Part shown: positions 44,100 to 56,500 of the stretch, piece after piece
Layout of the letters: every line of letters starts with the position of its first letter
How positions within the stretch are numbered: position 1 is the first letter of the stretch
NCBI GenBank assembly: GCA_019137255.1
Contig: WPDH01000101.1
Coordinates: 248,001-312,000 of the forward strand
Origin: Corinectria fuckeliana
Lineage: Eukaryota; Ascomycota; Sordariomycetes; Hypocreales; Nectriaceae
Direction: 5' to 3'
DNA: 64,000 bases
Position numbers and translations under genes: made by a program
The notes under the pieces: model-generated
Told to the model about the DNA's origin: nothing
Database searches by the model: none
The model's input: only the letters and a program-made list of their open reading frames with translations

Positions 44100-44606
44100 A
44101 CACTACGATTATCATGGGTAAATCTCTAGTCAATGCAACCAACGCCATGTGCTCATCAGGTTCAGGGATCACAGGGTTCTCCGCAGTTTCGCTTGTTCAG
44201 TGGCCCCCTCACAGTTCCCCAAATAAATTTGGTCTCGGACTGGTTCCGACTTTCGGGGCTTGCAACCCGCGTGTTCGGAACGCAACTTCGGCACTTCCTT
44301 CACGGACTTGACTCACCGAGAAGATGGATTGCCATCTCCTGTTATTTAGTGGTTCCGAGCCGAGGTCGAACGGCTCAGTCTGCTGACGGCCGAGTTGATC
44401 GGCACCAGTCCACGCCAAGTAGCACTCCCCGAAGCGCCGATGGTGCTTTTCTTCTAGGTACCCTTCAGCCGTCGTGATGTTTCGAAATATAGGTCATTGA
44501 GTACATGTCCGCGTGATAATAGGCCAGCGGATTATCCTACGTAACCTCCAACCACACCCAAGCAACCATAACACCCACCTGTTAGTGTTAGAAACCACCA
44601 ATCAAC
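44100..44606 (+). promoter_or_regulatory. Upstream region of BVMO2
   Basis: 507 bp with an exact cluster site (minus orientation) at 44243-44258, several further TTCCG/CGGAA half-sites, and no supported gene. Confidence 0.5.
44243..44258 (-). promoter_or_regulatory. Cluster site CCCCG-N5-CGGAAC (minus strand)
   Basis: Exact match on the minus strand, spacer AAAGT, 349 bp upstream of the BVMO2 start codon. Confidence 0.58.
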
Positions 44607-46704
44607 ATGTCCTCAGCCGCCTTGGACGCCCTCCACAATTTCCGACATGCTTTGCCTCGCGACTCCCCGGGACCCGGCGAGGCTACAGAGGCGTACAGAG
44701 ACAAGGATGAACTAGCCTACGTCCTCTCGCAGTTACCGATTGGAACCAGGCGGCAGTTGAAAGTGATTTGCGTCGGGGCCGGTTTCAGTGGCCTTGCATT
44801 TGCTCGTCAGGTGGAGAGTGGACGTCTTCCAGCCGTGTCTCTCACAGTCTACGAGAAAAACAAGTCGGTGGGTGGAACGTGGTACGAGAATAGATATCCT
44901 GGCTGTGCCTGCGGTGTGTCTCCCATATCGCTTCAAGTCTGTTGATGGTTGAGCTGACGTGTCTTGACTAGATATTCCGATTCACAACTATCAGTTTTCA
45001 TGGGCGCCATACACACACTTCCCATCATACTATGCCGCCCAGAAGGACATTCATGAGTACATGGAAAAGGTGACGGACCAACACGGTCTCCGCAAGTACG
45101 TCCAGATCTCCCACAAGGTCATCGGCGCGAAATGGATCGAGAGCCGCCAGAAGTGGCAGATCAAAGTAGTACGGACAGATGGCCGTGAGCTCATGACGGG
45201 CAATTCCCAATCCCACGAGGGACAGGTAGGAGAGCCGTGGATGGAGGAGTGCGACGTGTTCTTGAATGCGACGGGCTGCTTCAACGATTGGAAGTGGCCA
45301 GCCATACCCGGCCGCGAGACTTTTAATGGGGAGATGATACATTCTGCACAGTGGCCGCGAGATCTGTCTCTCAAAGGCAACACGGTGGCCTTGATAGGAA
45401 ATGGAAGCACGGGCGTGCAGATTCTTCCGGCTATTCTGGACGAGGTAGACAAGGTCTACGTCTTCATACGCAGCAGGACATGGATCACAGCTGGATTTGC
45501 CCAAGTACGTCTGCCCTCGAGACCTAGTCCAGCACATGCTAACAAACAAACCCGAAAGAAACATGCGGGCCCCGGGGGTTCAAATATTTTCTTCTCGGAA
45601 GACCAGAAGCGTAATTGGGAAGACCATCCCGAGCAGTATCTCGAGTACCGCAAGGCCGTAGAGGCGGAGATTAACAGTCGCTTCAGGCTGTACCTGAAGC
45701 ATTCCAAGGAGCAAAAGGAGGCTCTACTGTTTTCAACAGATCAGATGAAGAAGAAACTATCGCCGAAACCTGACATATTGGACCTTTTGCTGCCGGACTT
45801 CTCAGTTGGGTAAGCTATATATCTGCTCCAAGCGACGGGCTCTCGCTAACCTGATGCACAACAAGCTGTCGCCGTGCAACTCCAGGTAACGGCTATCTCG
45901 AGGCCTTGTGCTCAGACAAGGTCGAGGTCATTTGGGGAGAGGTCGACTCGTTTGACAGCAATGGTATCAGGTCTGCCTCCACAATGGATCATTACGCCGT
46001 TGACACCGTCATATGTGCAACTGGATTCAATATGAGCTTCTCTCCTCGGTTCCCCATCGTCGGTCGCAGTGGCGTCAATCTCCAAGAAAAGTGGCTCAGC
46101 AGCACGCCAGAGTGCTACCTATCAGTCACCGTGGCAGACATGCCCAACTACTTCATGTATCTAGGCCCTGGTAGCCCTCTGGGCCACGGAAGCGTGGTAA
46201 CGTCGCTCGAGCGTGTCACCGAGTACATCAGCCAATTCGTTTCCAAACTACAGACAGAGAACTACAGCAGTGTGGTGCCTCATTCGCATGTCCCAAGAGC
46301 ATACTCTAAGCAGGCGCAGGCTTGGCTTCAGAGGACGGCGTGGAGCAGCCACTGTGCGAGCACGTATAAGAACGGGACGCGCGACGGGCCCATTATTGGA
46401 CTTCACCCTGGCTCCCGGCTGCACTTCTTTAAGCTTCTTCGGCAACCCCGGTGGGAGGACTTTGAGTGGCGCAGCCTATGTGAGGATCAGGACTATGCTT
46501 TTGCGTGGTTGGCGAGTGGGTTCACCGTGGACGAGTGTGATGCCAACTCAACAGCAGACCTAACGTAAGTCCTCCCGGCATCATCTACTAGACTTGAAGA
46601 GAGGCAGTCGAAGTACAGAGAAAAGTGTAATTGCTAACCTGAGCTACAGATGGTTCCTTCCAGCAGTGGCTAAAGCTGATCATATTCGAGCCGCGGAGCA
46701 ATGA
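44607..46704 (+). CDS. Flavin-containing Baeyer-Villiger monooxygenase (BVMO2)
   Basis: Second type I BVMO of the cluster. Exons 44607-44913, 44972-45504, 45559-45809, 45866-46564 and 46650-46704 give 614 aa. Motifs: Rossmann GAGFSG (residues 57-62), GGTWYENRYPGCACD, HNYQFSW, canonical fingerprint FNGEMIHSAQWP, second Rossmann GNGSTG, ATGF and GPGSPLGHGS. The third intron position cleanly joins WITAGFAQ to KHAGPGG. The last exon starts at TWFLP, matching the TW junction of BVMO1. It resembles BVMO1 over its length but keeps the canonical fingerprint. It may act on a different ketone or on the same ring at another step; this is unresolved. Confidence 0.94.
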
Positions 46705-48198
46705 GCACGGTGAGAGATGAGAGCATCTTATAGCCAATAAGTCAATCTATGTTCGGGCTCCTTTTACTGAGTTCATATCAACTCTGGCCCTTATGATAGA
46801 CTTATATTGCACAACGAACATACTTGGCTATTTATGTATTTGCTGCTGATGGCAACGTTGCCGAGAGCCTACGTCATTCTGGGTAAGTAGTGATTCCGAG
46901 CGTAGGTGTCTAGTGATTTTGGCTAAATGTTGGTGATTCTGGTTAGACGCAATTAGACGAGCTAAACTCAGGTCTTTATGAGCGGAAATCGTCCTCTACT
47001 TGCGGCACTGCCTCAACTATGTAAACCTATAGCTCCAAGGTACAGTGAAGTCATCTACTTCTATGGTAGTTTGTTGGTGGATTAGGCCTTATGGGGTATA
47101 ATGATAGTAGGGTCAGTTATCAGCTGGGCTGCCTAGTTAAAGAAACCGCCTGCCCAGCTTAGCTGGAAATGCAGGTTTTTTTACTTCTGTTTAATTGACA
47201 TGACTGTTTTGCTCACACTTATTTCTGCCCTTTTCTTTAACTGATCAAGCTGTCATAGTAGCTTATTTCCTTGAGACCTTAATTTCTTTATCATCAGAAG
47301 CGCAAGCTTCTGATCCATTTTACAGACATTTACCCTCTTGCTATTCCCCTTCTGAAAACCGCAATTCCCGTTCTCCATCCATTTTCAAGACCACCGGGTA
47401 AGTGTTAGTGTCCGGGTTGGTGTGTCCACACTAAAGTAAGCCAACCACCAACAAAGTAGGTTAAGCTAGCGTCTCTATGTTGAGAAGGATATAGGCAGTA
47501 TATTCAAGCTTTCAGTTGTGATCAACTTCAAGCAAGCGGAATCTCAATGAAGGTGTTTTTGAGGCTTGCTCAGTCCGGTCTTCCTCGAGCTCGTATATAT
47601 TGACACTCTCACTTTATCTGTATATTATCTGCTTCATGTAAGGCCACTGGGTTAGGATAGCGATGGGCGTATAATGACAACCGACTGGTACTTCCGTCCT
47701 TCCAGTATCAATGGTGGTGTGGTAAGGGTGCCTCGATTGTAGCGTTAGGTAGAGGTGAGAACTATCATCACTCCTCTCTAGCTCAGACTGGAATCCACTT
47801 CGCTATCAGTGTACAACATGTAATGGAGAATTATCTCGACTTCATGGTAGGGGAATATTATTCAAGGTCACAGCACCAATAAGGCCAAACAATCTGCTAT
47901 GAGAACAGATTGTCACCGGCCATGCAGTCCGAAATGTTGGAGAGTCGTTCGAAATGGATCGAGCCCCATTACCAAGCTGCCCGTGAAATCATCATGCTAA
48001 GAACGCCTTCGATGTATTTTATTTGTCTCACGCTTTGCAAACCGAGCACGGAAGTTGGAAAAGTTACTATCTTGCACCCGCATCTACACCTTCTCATTGA
48101 TAACGGCTACCTCTGGTTCTCTCGACTCGATGTCAAGTTCACTCCCCATCCTTCCCGTCTCTGTGTCTCAAGGCCACCTAGAACCCACCAGCCCTGGC
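46705..48198. other. Gene-free gap holding a MITE-like element
   Basis: About 1.5 kb without a supported gene. The 386-bp inverted-repeat element at 47070-47455 lies in it. The remainder shows only short frames. It separates the oxidative cluster from the genes to the right. Confidence 0.55.
47070..47455 (+). mobile_element. MITE-like non-coding element, copy 1
   Basis: 386 bp with perfect 11-bp terminal inverted repeats (TTTGTTGGTGG at the left, CCACCAACAAA at the right) and GTAG directly outside both ends, a likely 4-bp target duplication. The interior aligns to the minus-strand copy at 59861-60234, for example GGGGTATAATGAYAGTAGGG and CCGCCTGCCCAGCTTAGCT. It has no coding capacity. An internal hairpin lies at 47293-47314. 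Confidence 0.75.
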
Positions 48199-49098
48199 TC
48201 ACTCAATAGCCAACTTGAGCGCCGTTCTCTGTTTTATCCAATACTCGGCGAAAATGAGATTAGGAATCCAACACGAGAACCCGGTAATGCTGAGGGCTAG
48301 ACGCATCTCTAACCCCAAGAACATAAACAGCGGAAGCTGCCAGCGGAGCATCACCGCAGCATACGAAAGAGAAAAGTTCCTCATCATCCAATCCCGGTGG
48401 CCCGCCACGTTCTTGGACCAGATAGCGCGTATGCCTTGACCCATTGTCCAAAGCCAACACACGGCCAGGACTGCGAAGCCGACCTTTCCCCAAGTCTTGG
48501 ACATGCTATGGAACGTGACGTAAAAGGCAGCCAGACCGCCAACCGTGTTTCCAAACGTGTACAGCCGACCGACCCATCGATGAACGGCGGGATGGTCTCG
48601 TCGAAGGCTGTTGAGATATTGAAATGGGCCGACGCCAAGCGTGAGCAGTGCACCCGAGATATGCACGACTCCACCGGCAGAAGCAAGGATTCTGTTTACC
48701 TGTTCGGGATCGCCAGGGGAAACTCCAGTGAAGAACAACAACCCATAGCCCGAGATTAAAAAGGAAGGCAAAGCCATGAGCCACCACAAGCCACCAAGCC
48801 CACGCGCTTTGCTTGTCTTGTCCATTGCGCCTCTCTTGTGCGTAGAGATAGCAAAAGAGGCAGCATTCTCCGCTTGTCGGATATCTTTAGCCTTGGCCGT
48901 TTCGTTTATCTCAACCAGAGACATGATTTGTTGATAGCGCGTTCGGCTGAACTTGCGTTGGCGTGGTGAGATGGAAGAAGGAAAGGTTCGAAGCGATAGT
49001 CTCTCGTAGATGGTTGTGATAAGAGAGTAGTCGACGATGTAGAAGAATGTTTCAATTGGCTTAGAGTTATCGAACTTGGGGATTGTGAGCTTACCCAC
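48199..49098 (-). CDS. DUF2306-like multi-pass membrane protein
   Basis: 299 aa without introns if started at 49098; an internal Met at 48924 (MSLVEI) is an alternative start, and the first 58 residues look atypical. There are about six hydrophobic segments, beginning with WWLMALPSFLISGYGLLFF. Conserved-looking His positions are HISG, HRWVGRLY and GHRDWMMR, the last followed by ...AAVMLRWQLP. These match the pattern of predicted membrane proteins of the DUF2306 family, whose function is not established. The histidines sit near membrane ends and could bind haem or metal; that is speculation. No cluster site was seen upstream. Confidence 0.8.
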   Translation of the reverse strand: MGKLTIPKFDNSKPIETFFYIVDYSLITTIYERLSLRTFPSSISPRQRKFSRTRYQQIMSLVEINETAKAKDIRQAENAASFAISTHKRGAMDKTSKARGLGGLWWLMALPSFLISGYGLLFFTGVSPGDPEQVNRILASAGGVVHISGALLTLGVGPFQYLNSLRRDHPAVHRWVGRLYTFGNTVGGLAAFYVTFHSMSKTWGKVGFAVLAVCWLWTMGQGIRAIWSKNVAGHRDWMMRNFSLSYAAVMLRWQLPLFMFLGLEMRLALSITGFSCWIPNLIFAEYWIKQRTALKLAIE

Positions 49099-50255
49099 GG
49101 TCTGTCTTATAGATGGAGATATTTGCCGATGGCTTCAGATGGCTCCACTCCCTCTAGCTTCCACACAGCGCACGGAGCAGTTCTGTATGAATAGAGTAAA
49201 AGCGTACCCCATTTTATGAATATAACCCTAGTCCCCGGGGCTTCCAAATTACGTATGCGTCCCAATGCGGGAATTTGATACCCCATCTCGGTCGCCACAG
49301 TTGTCCGAAAGTCGTGGTCTTGCGGAGCATGGATAGGCGAACAGCCTGTCATCTTTCAGATTCAACGAGTGACAAATGATTCAGCCATGACTTGCCAATG
49401 CCTCTTTAGCGTCGTTTCACAAGGCTCACGTCTGCCTGGTGAATTTCTCAGATATTACCCGCAGGATCTTGTTCGGGATTCGTCTAGGCTCAAGATTAGC
49501 TACCTTCCGGCAGGTGGGCTCGGAGAAGTGGAAAAGCCCGAGACAGAACAGCACGCGAGGTAGAGAAGGACGGAATTAATGTAAGATGGAGAAAGTGAGA
49601 CTTTATCGATAGCATCACCTGAAAGCTTGCCTATTTCTACACCTACGGGACGATCGTTCTAGCATTTGGATCTCCCACCGGTCAACCTTGTCAAATGCGG
49701 CGAAAGAACGGCTCTCGATCCCCTTTTCCTCCACCTCCATTAGTCGAATGGAAACACAAAACAGACTGAGCTTCGTATCTCACTAGGAACTGGAGATCAA
49801 GACACGCCATCTCGGCAAGAGCCTTTGTCAACGTCTTGCGGGATCAGCCCGCTTCTCACTGGAGGGCAAGGACCCCAGCAGCCAACGGCCCCGCGAGGAG
49901 CTAATTATTGACAGTCTTCCTTGGCTGCAGCTGTTAGGGCTCTGATGGGCCCCTGTTACAATAGCTAGCCGATGTGGCCTGGCAAAGTCCCCCCCTATCA
50001 TAGCGCTAACAGCCTCAAGAATGGAGAAATTTACCGGGTACAAAATACGAAGTACTCCCCTGCAATATGTTACTCAGCGGCCGGCAGCTAGACTAGCTTA
50101 AGCATGGTTTACGGGACCCGAATCTGGTGGCGTCTTCTTCTAGCCTCATCTTGACTCCGCACTTTTGCGCTTTTGAATACTCACAACCAGCACGCTTCTC
50201 GCCATCGTCCCTCAACCATATCCATCCACGTTATATCCATCCTTCACACACGCCA
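49099..50255. other. Intergenic region, nothing recognised
   Basis: 1157 bp between divergent genes (the DUF2306-like gene and the C2H2 regulator). Frames are short and lack family motifs. Confidence 0.5.
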
Positions 50256-53242
50256 ATGCGTTTTGACCCGTCCATCCAGGTGTCGTTTGACCCCCACCAT
50301 CCTTCGCCTAGGTCCCTTCGACCCTTGCGGCGCTACAAATGCAGTCACTGCGTAAGGGCTTTCAAGCGCAGCGAGCATTGTGCTCGCCACGAGCGGAGCC
50401 ATACTCGCGAGAAGCCCTTCTCTTGTCACTACTGTCCAAAGTCATACTCGAGAAAGTGCGGTCCCCTGAGGTGTTGTCGTAGATGCTCTGGCATTCACCG
50501 TCGCTAACCTATCATGCCTGCTAGGGAACTCGTTACTAGACATGTGCGGACCATGCATTCGGATCAAGCCAAAACAATCACTTACAACTCATCCGAGGTC
50601 AACAAGTCAACAACAATGGCCTCAGCCGGCTCGGATGGAGGTCACGAGCAGCGTGCAGAGGCCCAGAATCCTCAGAACGACGCCCCAGTAGCCGCTTCTG
50701 TACAAGATGACGCCTTAACATCTACCATGCTGCTCTCGGACCCGATGGCTGTCGGAAATCATCATCCGCTTGAAACCACGGAGCCCAGAGGGTCTTGTGT
50801 GAAGGAGGGAACATTCTCAACACCGTTGTCGCTTTCTGCCACAACCATCGCCAATGAATATTCAGCAGAAACAGCAGTATCGAACCAGGATTTCAGTATG
50901 GAAGAATCTCAGCAAAGGCTCTCGGTCGGGCAGAATCAGAAGTCATGGGCTCAATATCATCAGTCACTGTACAGCCACGGGAATTTCCAGGTCACGGATG
51001 AAGCTTCTACCATGATGGCATTGCAAGTTCCTACACTTGGCTCACCTTCTCTGGACTGGCCTACTCGCTCAGATATGGACAGGGCATGGGTAGATACCGG
51101 TTTCACACCTACTCCTGAGCTCACAATGAATTCGTCTTGGCCGGAGGGTGATGAAGTCTCATACTCCAATCTGAACAATAGTCATGAATTCATTAACATG
51201 CTCTCTGCAGTTCCTTCTTACAATACTAAAGGTCATAGGTCAGATGCTACCCCCGCCGAAGAAATCCTAGAGACGCCGGCATCCATCGTACACCGAAAGC
51301 TGCCTCATCTTTTGGACGAACACCGGCCTCCCACACTAGTATTTAAAGTTGATCACCTCACTCACTCCTGGATACGGCAAGATCTCTTCAACCGTCACAT
51401 AAAGTTGGAAGCTATCGGGGATATGCCCTCGCCCAAGATATGTCAGGGTTACCTCTCTAGCTATGCCAAGTGCTTCCACTGTCACTTTCCCATCATCCAC
51501 TTACAGAGCCTTTGTTTGAGCAAGACCCCGAGCCCATTGACCCTTGCCATATGTTGCATTGGAGCTCTTTACCGCCTCGACCGCTCGCGGGCAGGTCATT
51601 TGTACGACTTGGCCGTCCGATCTGTGGCAACCGTGAGGCATTTCCTGTCCAGGATTATAATTGCAGCAACCTAACATCCATCTAGGCTCTTGACGCCATT
51701 CAAAGCCTCACGGAAAGTGTCAAAGAGTACCCATTATGGGTTGTACAAGCCAGGTTACTTTTGAGCTTCTACGGTCTCTTGAGTGGGGACCGTCGCTTGG
51801 CCTTGTCTAGTCTTGGAGAAGATGACTTCTATGTACCGGTAGGTGGCGAAGAAGAATCTAGGTTTGCACGTAGTGAAGACGTCTGACACATCGGTTTAGG
51901 TCTATCGAGGAATTCGCCCATCTTTGGATAGCAGAAGCTCTTGTTTGATCCAGAACACTTGGACAAGCTGGATACGACATGAGTCCTGGAAGAGAGTGCT
52001 TTGTGGAATCTACATCTTGAGCACGTTCAAGATGATTCTGTTTGATGTGGGCTTCCCTTTCAACACGATGCAAGATTTAGCCCTCGAGGTATTCCACGAC
52101 GACAGCCTTTGGAACGCCTCTTCAGCTAGCGAATGGCAGTGTATGTTTCCTCACCGAAACTCCCGAGAGCATCAAACTGTTCAAGATGTCCTGGTCGATG
52201 TCATGTCAGAGGATGTCCACAATTCATGGCATGAATCTTACGGCGTGTCTCCATTCTCGGCCTTTTTTGTTATGCACGCTATTGTCGTCAAAGTGCAGCA
52301 GAGCTCACAGGTTGCCCAAGCCTTTACTAAAGCCTCCTTTCCGTCAGTACAAGGGCGCCATTCCCTTGTTTCGTTGTCACTCCTCGATGGAGTCATGCGA
52401 TCCCTGGCGAGATGTCGGGAGCTCCTGGATCATGCTCAAACGCAACGCTATCCGAATCTGGACAACGAAATGGTTACTTCAATGATCTTCAACTGTCAGG
52501 CGACTCTCAGAATTGCACATCTCAGGCTTTTCACGAACCAGATTGGATTTGACAAGCTCAGTCTGACTGCAGACGCCACGGCTGTTGGGGTTTCCGTCTC
52601 TAGCTTCCTAACCACAAAATTAGAAAGGCACCCTGACTTGCTCGCAGAAGTTCAAAAGTCCTTTGAGTACCTTCAGGCGCCCGTCAAAGTAGGTCATATT
52701 ATAGTGCGAAAGACGGCGGCTTTCCGATGGAGTATCGAGCATGCGCTGGCCGGCTGGGACTCCGGTTGGTATTCTATACTCCGACGTACTGAGGTGATAT
52801 TTGTTAACCTAGTATAGCCATGCTCATCATTAAGTGGACGCATTCTGTTGAGATGAGCATCCTCTACGGGACTGTTGTCAACGATACAGAGAGGAAGCTT
52901 CTTGCAAATATCAGAGACATTCTCGAGGAGGCTGACTGTGATCTCAATGTCAGCAAGTCCTTGGCTGCAGGCTTTGCCAGAGTGTGCAGTCTATTCTTGC
53001 GAGATGTAAGCTCATCAACACCTGCAACAAACTAAAGCGCCTTTATTAACCAGCTTCACTGACTCTAGGTATGGGTGTGGGGAATTACACCGCGAATTGG
53101 TGCTGTTCTCGACCGGATAGCCATTGAATGTGAACGGGCACACGAGGCTAACGCTCCTTGGCAGCTTGCACAGCCGCTTGGGATGTCTCAGGAACAGCCG
53201 TTGCATGACTTTATTGCAGGATTGATCGACGATCTGTGTTGA
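50256..53242 (+). CDS. C2H2 zinc-finger transcription factor with fungal_trans-type domain
   Basis: Nuclear regulator of about 895 aa. Exons 50256-50455, 50525-51632, 51686-51838, 51900-52764, 52818-53005 and 53069-53242. Two adjacent C2H2 fingers at the N-terminus: YKCSHCVRAFKRSEHCARH followed by H, and CHYCPKSYSRK continuing across the first intron to HVRTMH. A long low-complexity linker follows, then a helical fungal regulatory domain (AKCFHCHFPIIH, ALYRLDRS, WIRHESWKRVLCGIYILS). The second exon junction restores SVATALDAIQSL, missing from either open frame alone. It neighbours the TmpL-like gene tail to tail. No target is visible. Whether it controls the oxidative cluster is unknown. Confidence 0.9.
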
Positions 53243-53559
53243 CTACATAATCGAACTCTCTATAGTGTGGCAAGCGGATGACCTTTGCACTACTTGCCGC
53301 TGTCTTTAAAGCAGTCTTGATGTGCGGCGTGGCAGCAGTTGGTCAAGTACGCGGCGGTGTGACTGAACTAAGCAGACTTCCAAACCCCCCGGATACCTAG
53401 TTGGCTGGGGGCTGAGAAGGGTTGCTTGGAAACTAACGGCTGTAAAATGTATTGTGCACTCATCATACTCAGTTGTCGGTGCGGAACTTGCTTCATTGCC
53501 TTCAATATCACTATGAACTCCAAACTATAAAAAGGAACCCTTTTCCCTCGTAAATCCAC
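53243..53559. other. Intergenic region between convergent genes
   Basis: 317 bp between the C2H2 regulator and the TmpL-like gene, both ending here. Nothing else is seen. Confidence 0.5.
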
Positions 53560-56500
53560 TTAGCTATCCCAAATAGCACCATATGCTGGAACTCCTCTTG
53601 CCTCCAGACCGTAGACAACTTTCTTTGTGATCTTCTCATTCGCAATAATAATGACTGCCTCGGCTTTGAAGCCTTTAGCCAAGTTGAAGCCCATCTTGAC
53701 AAGATCAGGGCGGCCAAGCTTCTTTGTATCATGGATGATGGCGTCTGGGATTTTCCTCGTGACGGTGTTACACAGTTCCTGACCAAATGTTTGTTCCGGG
53801 TGCGGTGTTGACCAGATCAATCGTGTAGCGCACGTTGGGCTCGAGACATGGCCCAGCATCGGTCCAATACCAGAACCGGTTGCAATAAGAACCACGCGGT
53901 TGAACAGGGTTGCAATGCGCATAACTCCACACGTGGGAACGCCTCGTTTCCAAATATGCGTGGGTGGCCGGTGAATAATTGACTTGGTCCAGTCGCCCGC
54001 GTTGGACACGATGAGAGAGTAACCCTTTGACCGACCGTTGGTGGCCTCCGGGGCGGGAATAGTAGCAAAGGAGTGCCATTCCAAGAGGGGGTGATGCGAA
54101 AGACGGGTGAAAGAGCCGTTTACTGGAACAGTGTAGTCAAAGTGCAGTCTCACAGCGTGATCTGACAGAACCTCGGCTTCCACGGGTACCTTGCGGAGAA
54201 AGATCCACGAAGAAGCAACGCTCGCAGTCGCTACTGCAAGAAGCCAAATCGACGGGGACCTCAGACAGACGCTCCCCAGAGACACGCCTTCTGCAGCACT
54301 GTCTTTGTTGGTGAGGACAACTTGGACCCAGAAAAGAGCGAGCATTGTCCAGCCAACGAAACGGTGCGTCTTCTCGAACAAGTCGTGGTGCTTCTTGCGC
54401 ATCGTCGGCCATGCAAGGGCAAACATGGCAGCAAAGAGCACTACCAGCAACCAGGATATGAGTTTGGCCTCAACCGACTGGTGTCCCCAGTTCGGGCAGC
54501 TGGAGCTGGAGCTCATGCAGACGACATCAGCAATGTTGGATGCCAGCAGCCATGCGCCGGCGCTGATGGCCGCGCCGGAGTGGACACCTCCGAGATGGTA
54601 GATCTTTGCACACCGGGTTCTTATGGCAAGAGGCCAGGACTTCGGCACGCTGCAGGCGACGGTGTACAGAGCGTTGATGACGAATTCCTGGCGGACGAGA
54701 ACGGCTGTGGCCAGGTTGATCGCCGTGATAGTACCTAGCCACTGTCTTGTAACTCCCGAAAGCACCAAGGCAATGGCTGCCGCGACATTGAACAAGCCAA
54801 CCAAGGACAGGAGGCGACGGTAAACGATGAGGATGCGATGACGGAAGCCCCTAGCATACTTTCGTTGCTTCTTTTCAGGCAAGGCTGCCTCGAGATCGAC
54901 GTCGACATTCTTTTCAACCACGGTAGTATCCGACTTCTCGCAGCATGAGGAGACCTGTGTCGAGCTCGAGGAAGAGGACTGCGTCCGCGAATGTGCCAGA
55001 ACAGCTGGTTGAGGAGAGTTCCCTGTGCCGGCTTCTTGCACGGCCAAGGCAAGAGCCCGCAGCGCTTTCTTGTCGACCTTGCCATTCTCAGTCATGGGCA
55101 AAGACTCCAATGGGTGATAGTGGCTTGGCATGGCATAGTAAGGCTGGCAGTCCTTCAGGTGCTCCACTACTGATGAGAGGGAACAATCACGGGGCGTCAG
55201 AAAGCCGTGAATCTCGCCATCAATGAGCAGTGCCGCTGCCCTGTGGACAGAGCGACAGGAGGTGAGAGATGCTGAGATGCCATCCAGCTCAACCCGGAAG
55301 CCCTATTAAAGTGAGCCTCTTGAGACAACCATGTTGCAGATGGGGGCCTCATACCTTTACCTTGACCTGGTCGTCAACGCGTCCCAGTATGTGGATCGAG
55401 CCATCAGGGTTCCACTGACAGAGATCCCCCGTGTTATACATCATGGATCTATAGAACCCGAGTTAGATTTGCCGCCAGGTCAGATGTAGAGTTCAGGGGC
55501 CTCAAGGCTTACCCGTCTTGAGCGATTGGGTCAAGGACGTATCGCTCGGCAGTCAGCTCTGGGAGTCCCACGTATCCACGAGAGACCCCTGAGCCACCAG
55601 CCCACATCACCCCACTCTCCCCAACGTTGACCGGGGCAAGGTCCTGGTCGAGGATGTAAACATTATTGTTAGGAGTCGGCCTTCCAATAGACAATGGCTG
55701 GCCAACCTGATGCTGGTGCATCGTGTTCACGATGGTCGTCTCGGTAGGACCGCAACAGTTGAAATATGTGGCATGAGCAGCCCACCTGTCGGCGAGTCTG
55801 AAGCTGGTTAACACAAATCACTCCAGATTAGATTTGGAATCTACCTCTGTGAAGACGGCTCGCCGGCAGTAGCTACAGTCTTGATCCTTGGGTAGTCCTG
55901 AGGGTTATACAAGGATAGTATTGTCGGGGTGCAGATCAAGACGTCGATCTTTGGGATGAAGTTAGGACCCATAAGCTCCTAGCAAGGTGCTCAGTACTTA
56001 CCTCTTTCAAAGCACGCTGCCAGTCAGAGCCGCGTATGATCAAAGTCCCGCCGTTTGAGAGACTTCCCAAGATTTCCCAGGCCGCTTCAAAATTGAGCCA
56101 ATTAGCAGAGCTCTTTGTGTCCAAGCATCGCTCTGGAAGTAATCACTTACCCATGTCAAAGCTGATGTTCAGCACTTGACCCACACACTTGCCAGGCGAG
56201 ATGCCCAGATCGCCGGGGGCTTGACAGATGAGATTTGTCACATTTCGATGAGTGACATTGACCCCTTTGGGCGTTCCTGTAGTGCCTGTTGTGCAATAGG
56301 TTAGCCGGTAAACTCCACATTCAGTCGAGGTTCGTCCCACGTACCTGAAGTATAAATGACATAGCACCCGTCGTCAGGGTTAGCCAGGTCTACACTCTTT
56401 TCTCCTTCTTTATCATCTAACTCTCCCTCATCTGCATCATCCAGCTCATCAATGACGACAACATTGGTAACCCCTGCATTCGATAAGCGATGACGGGTTG

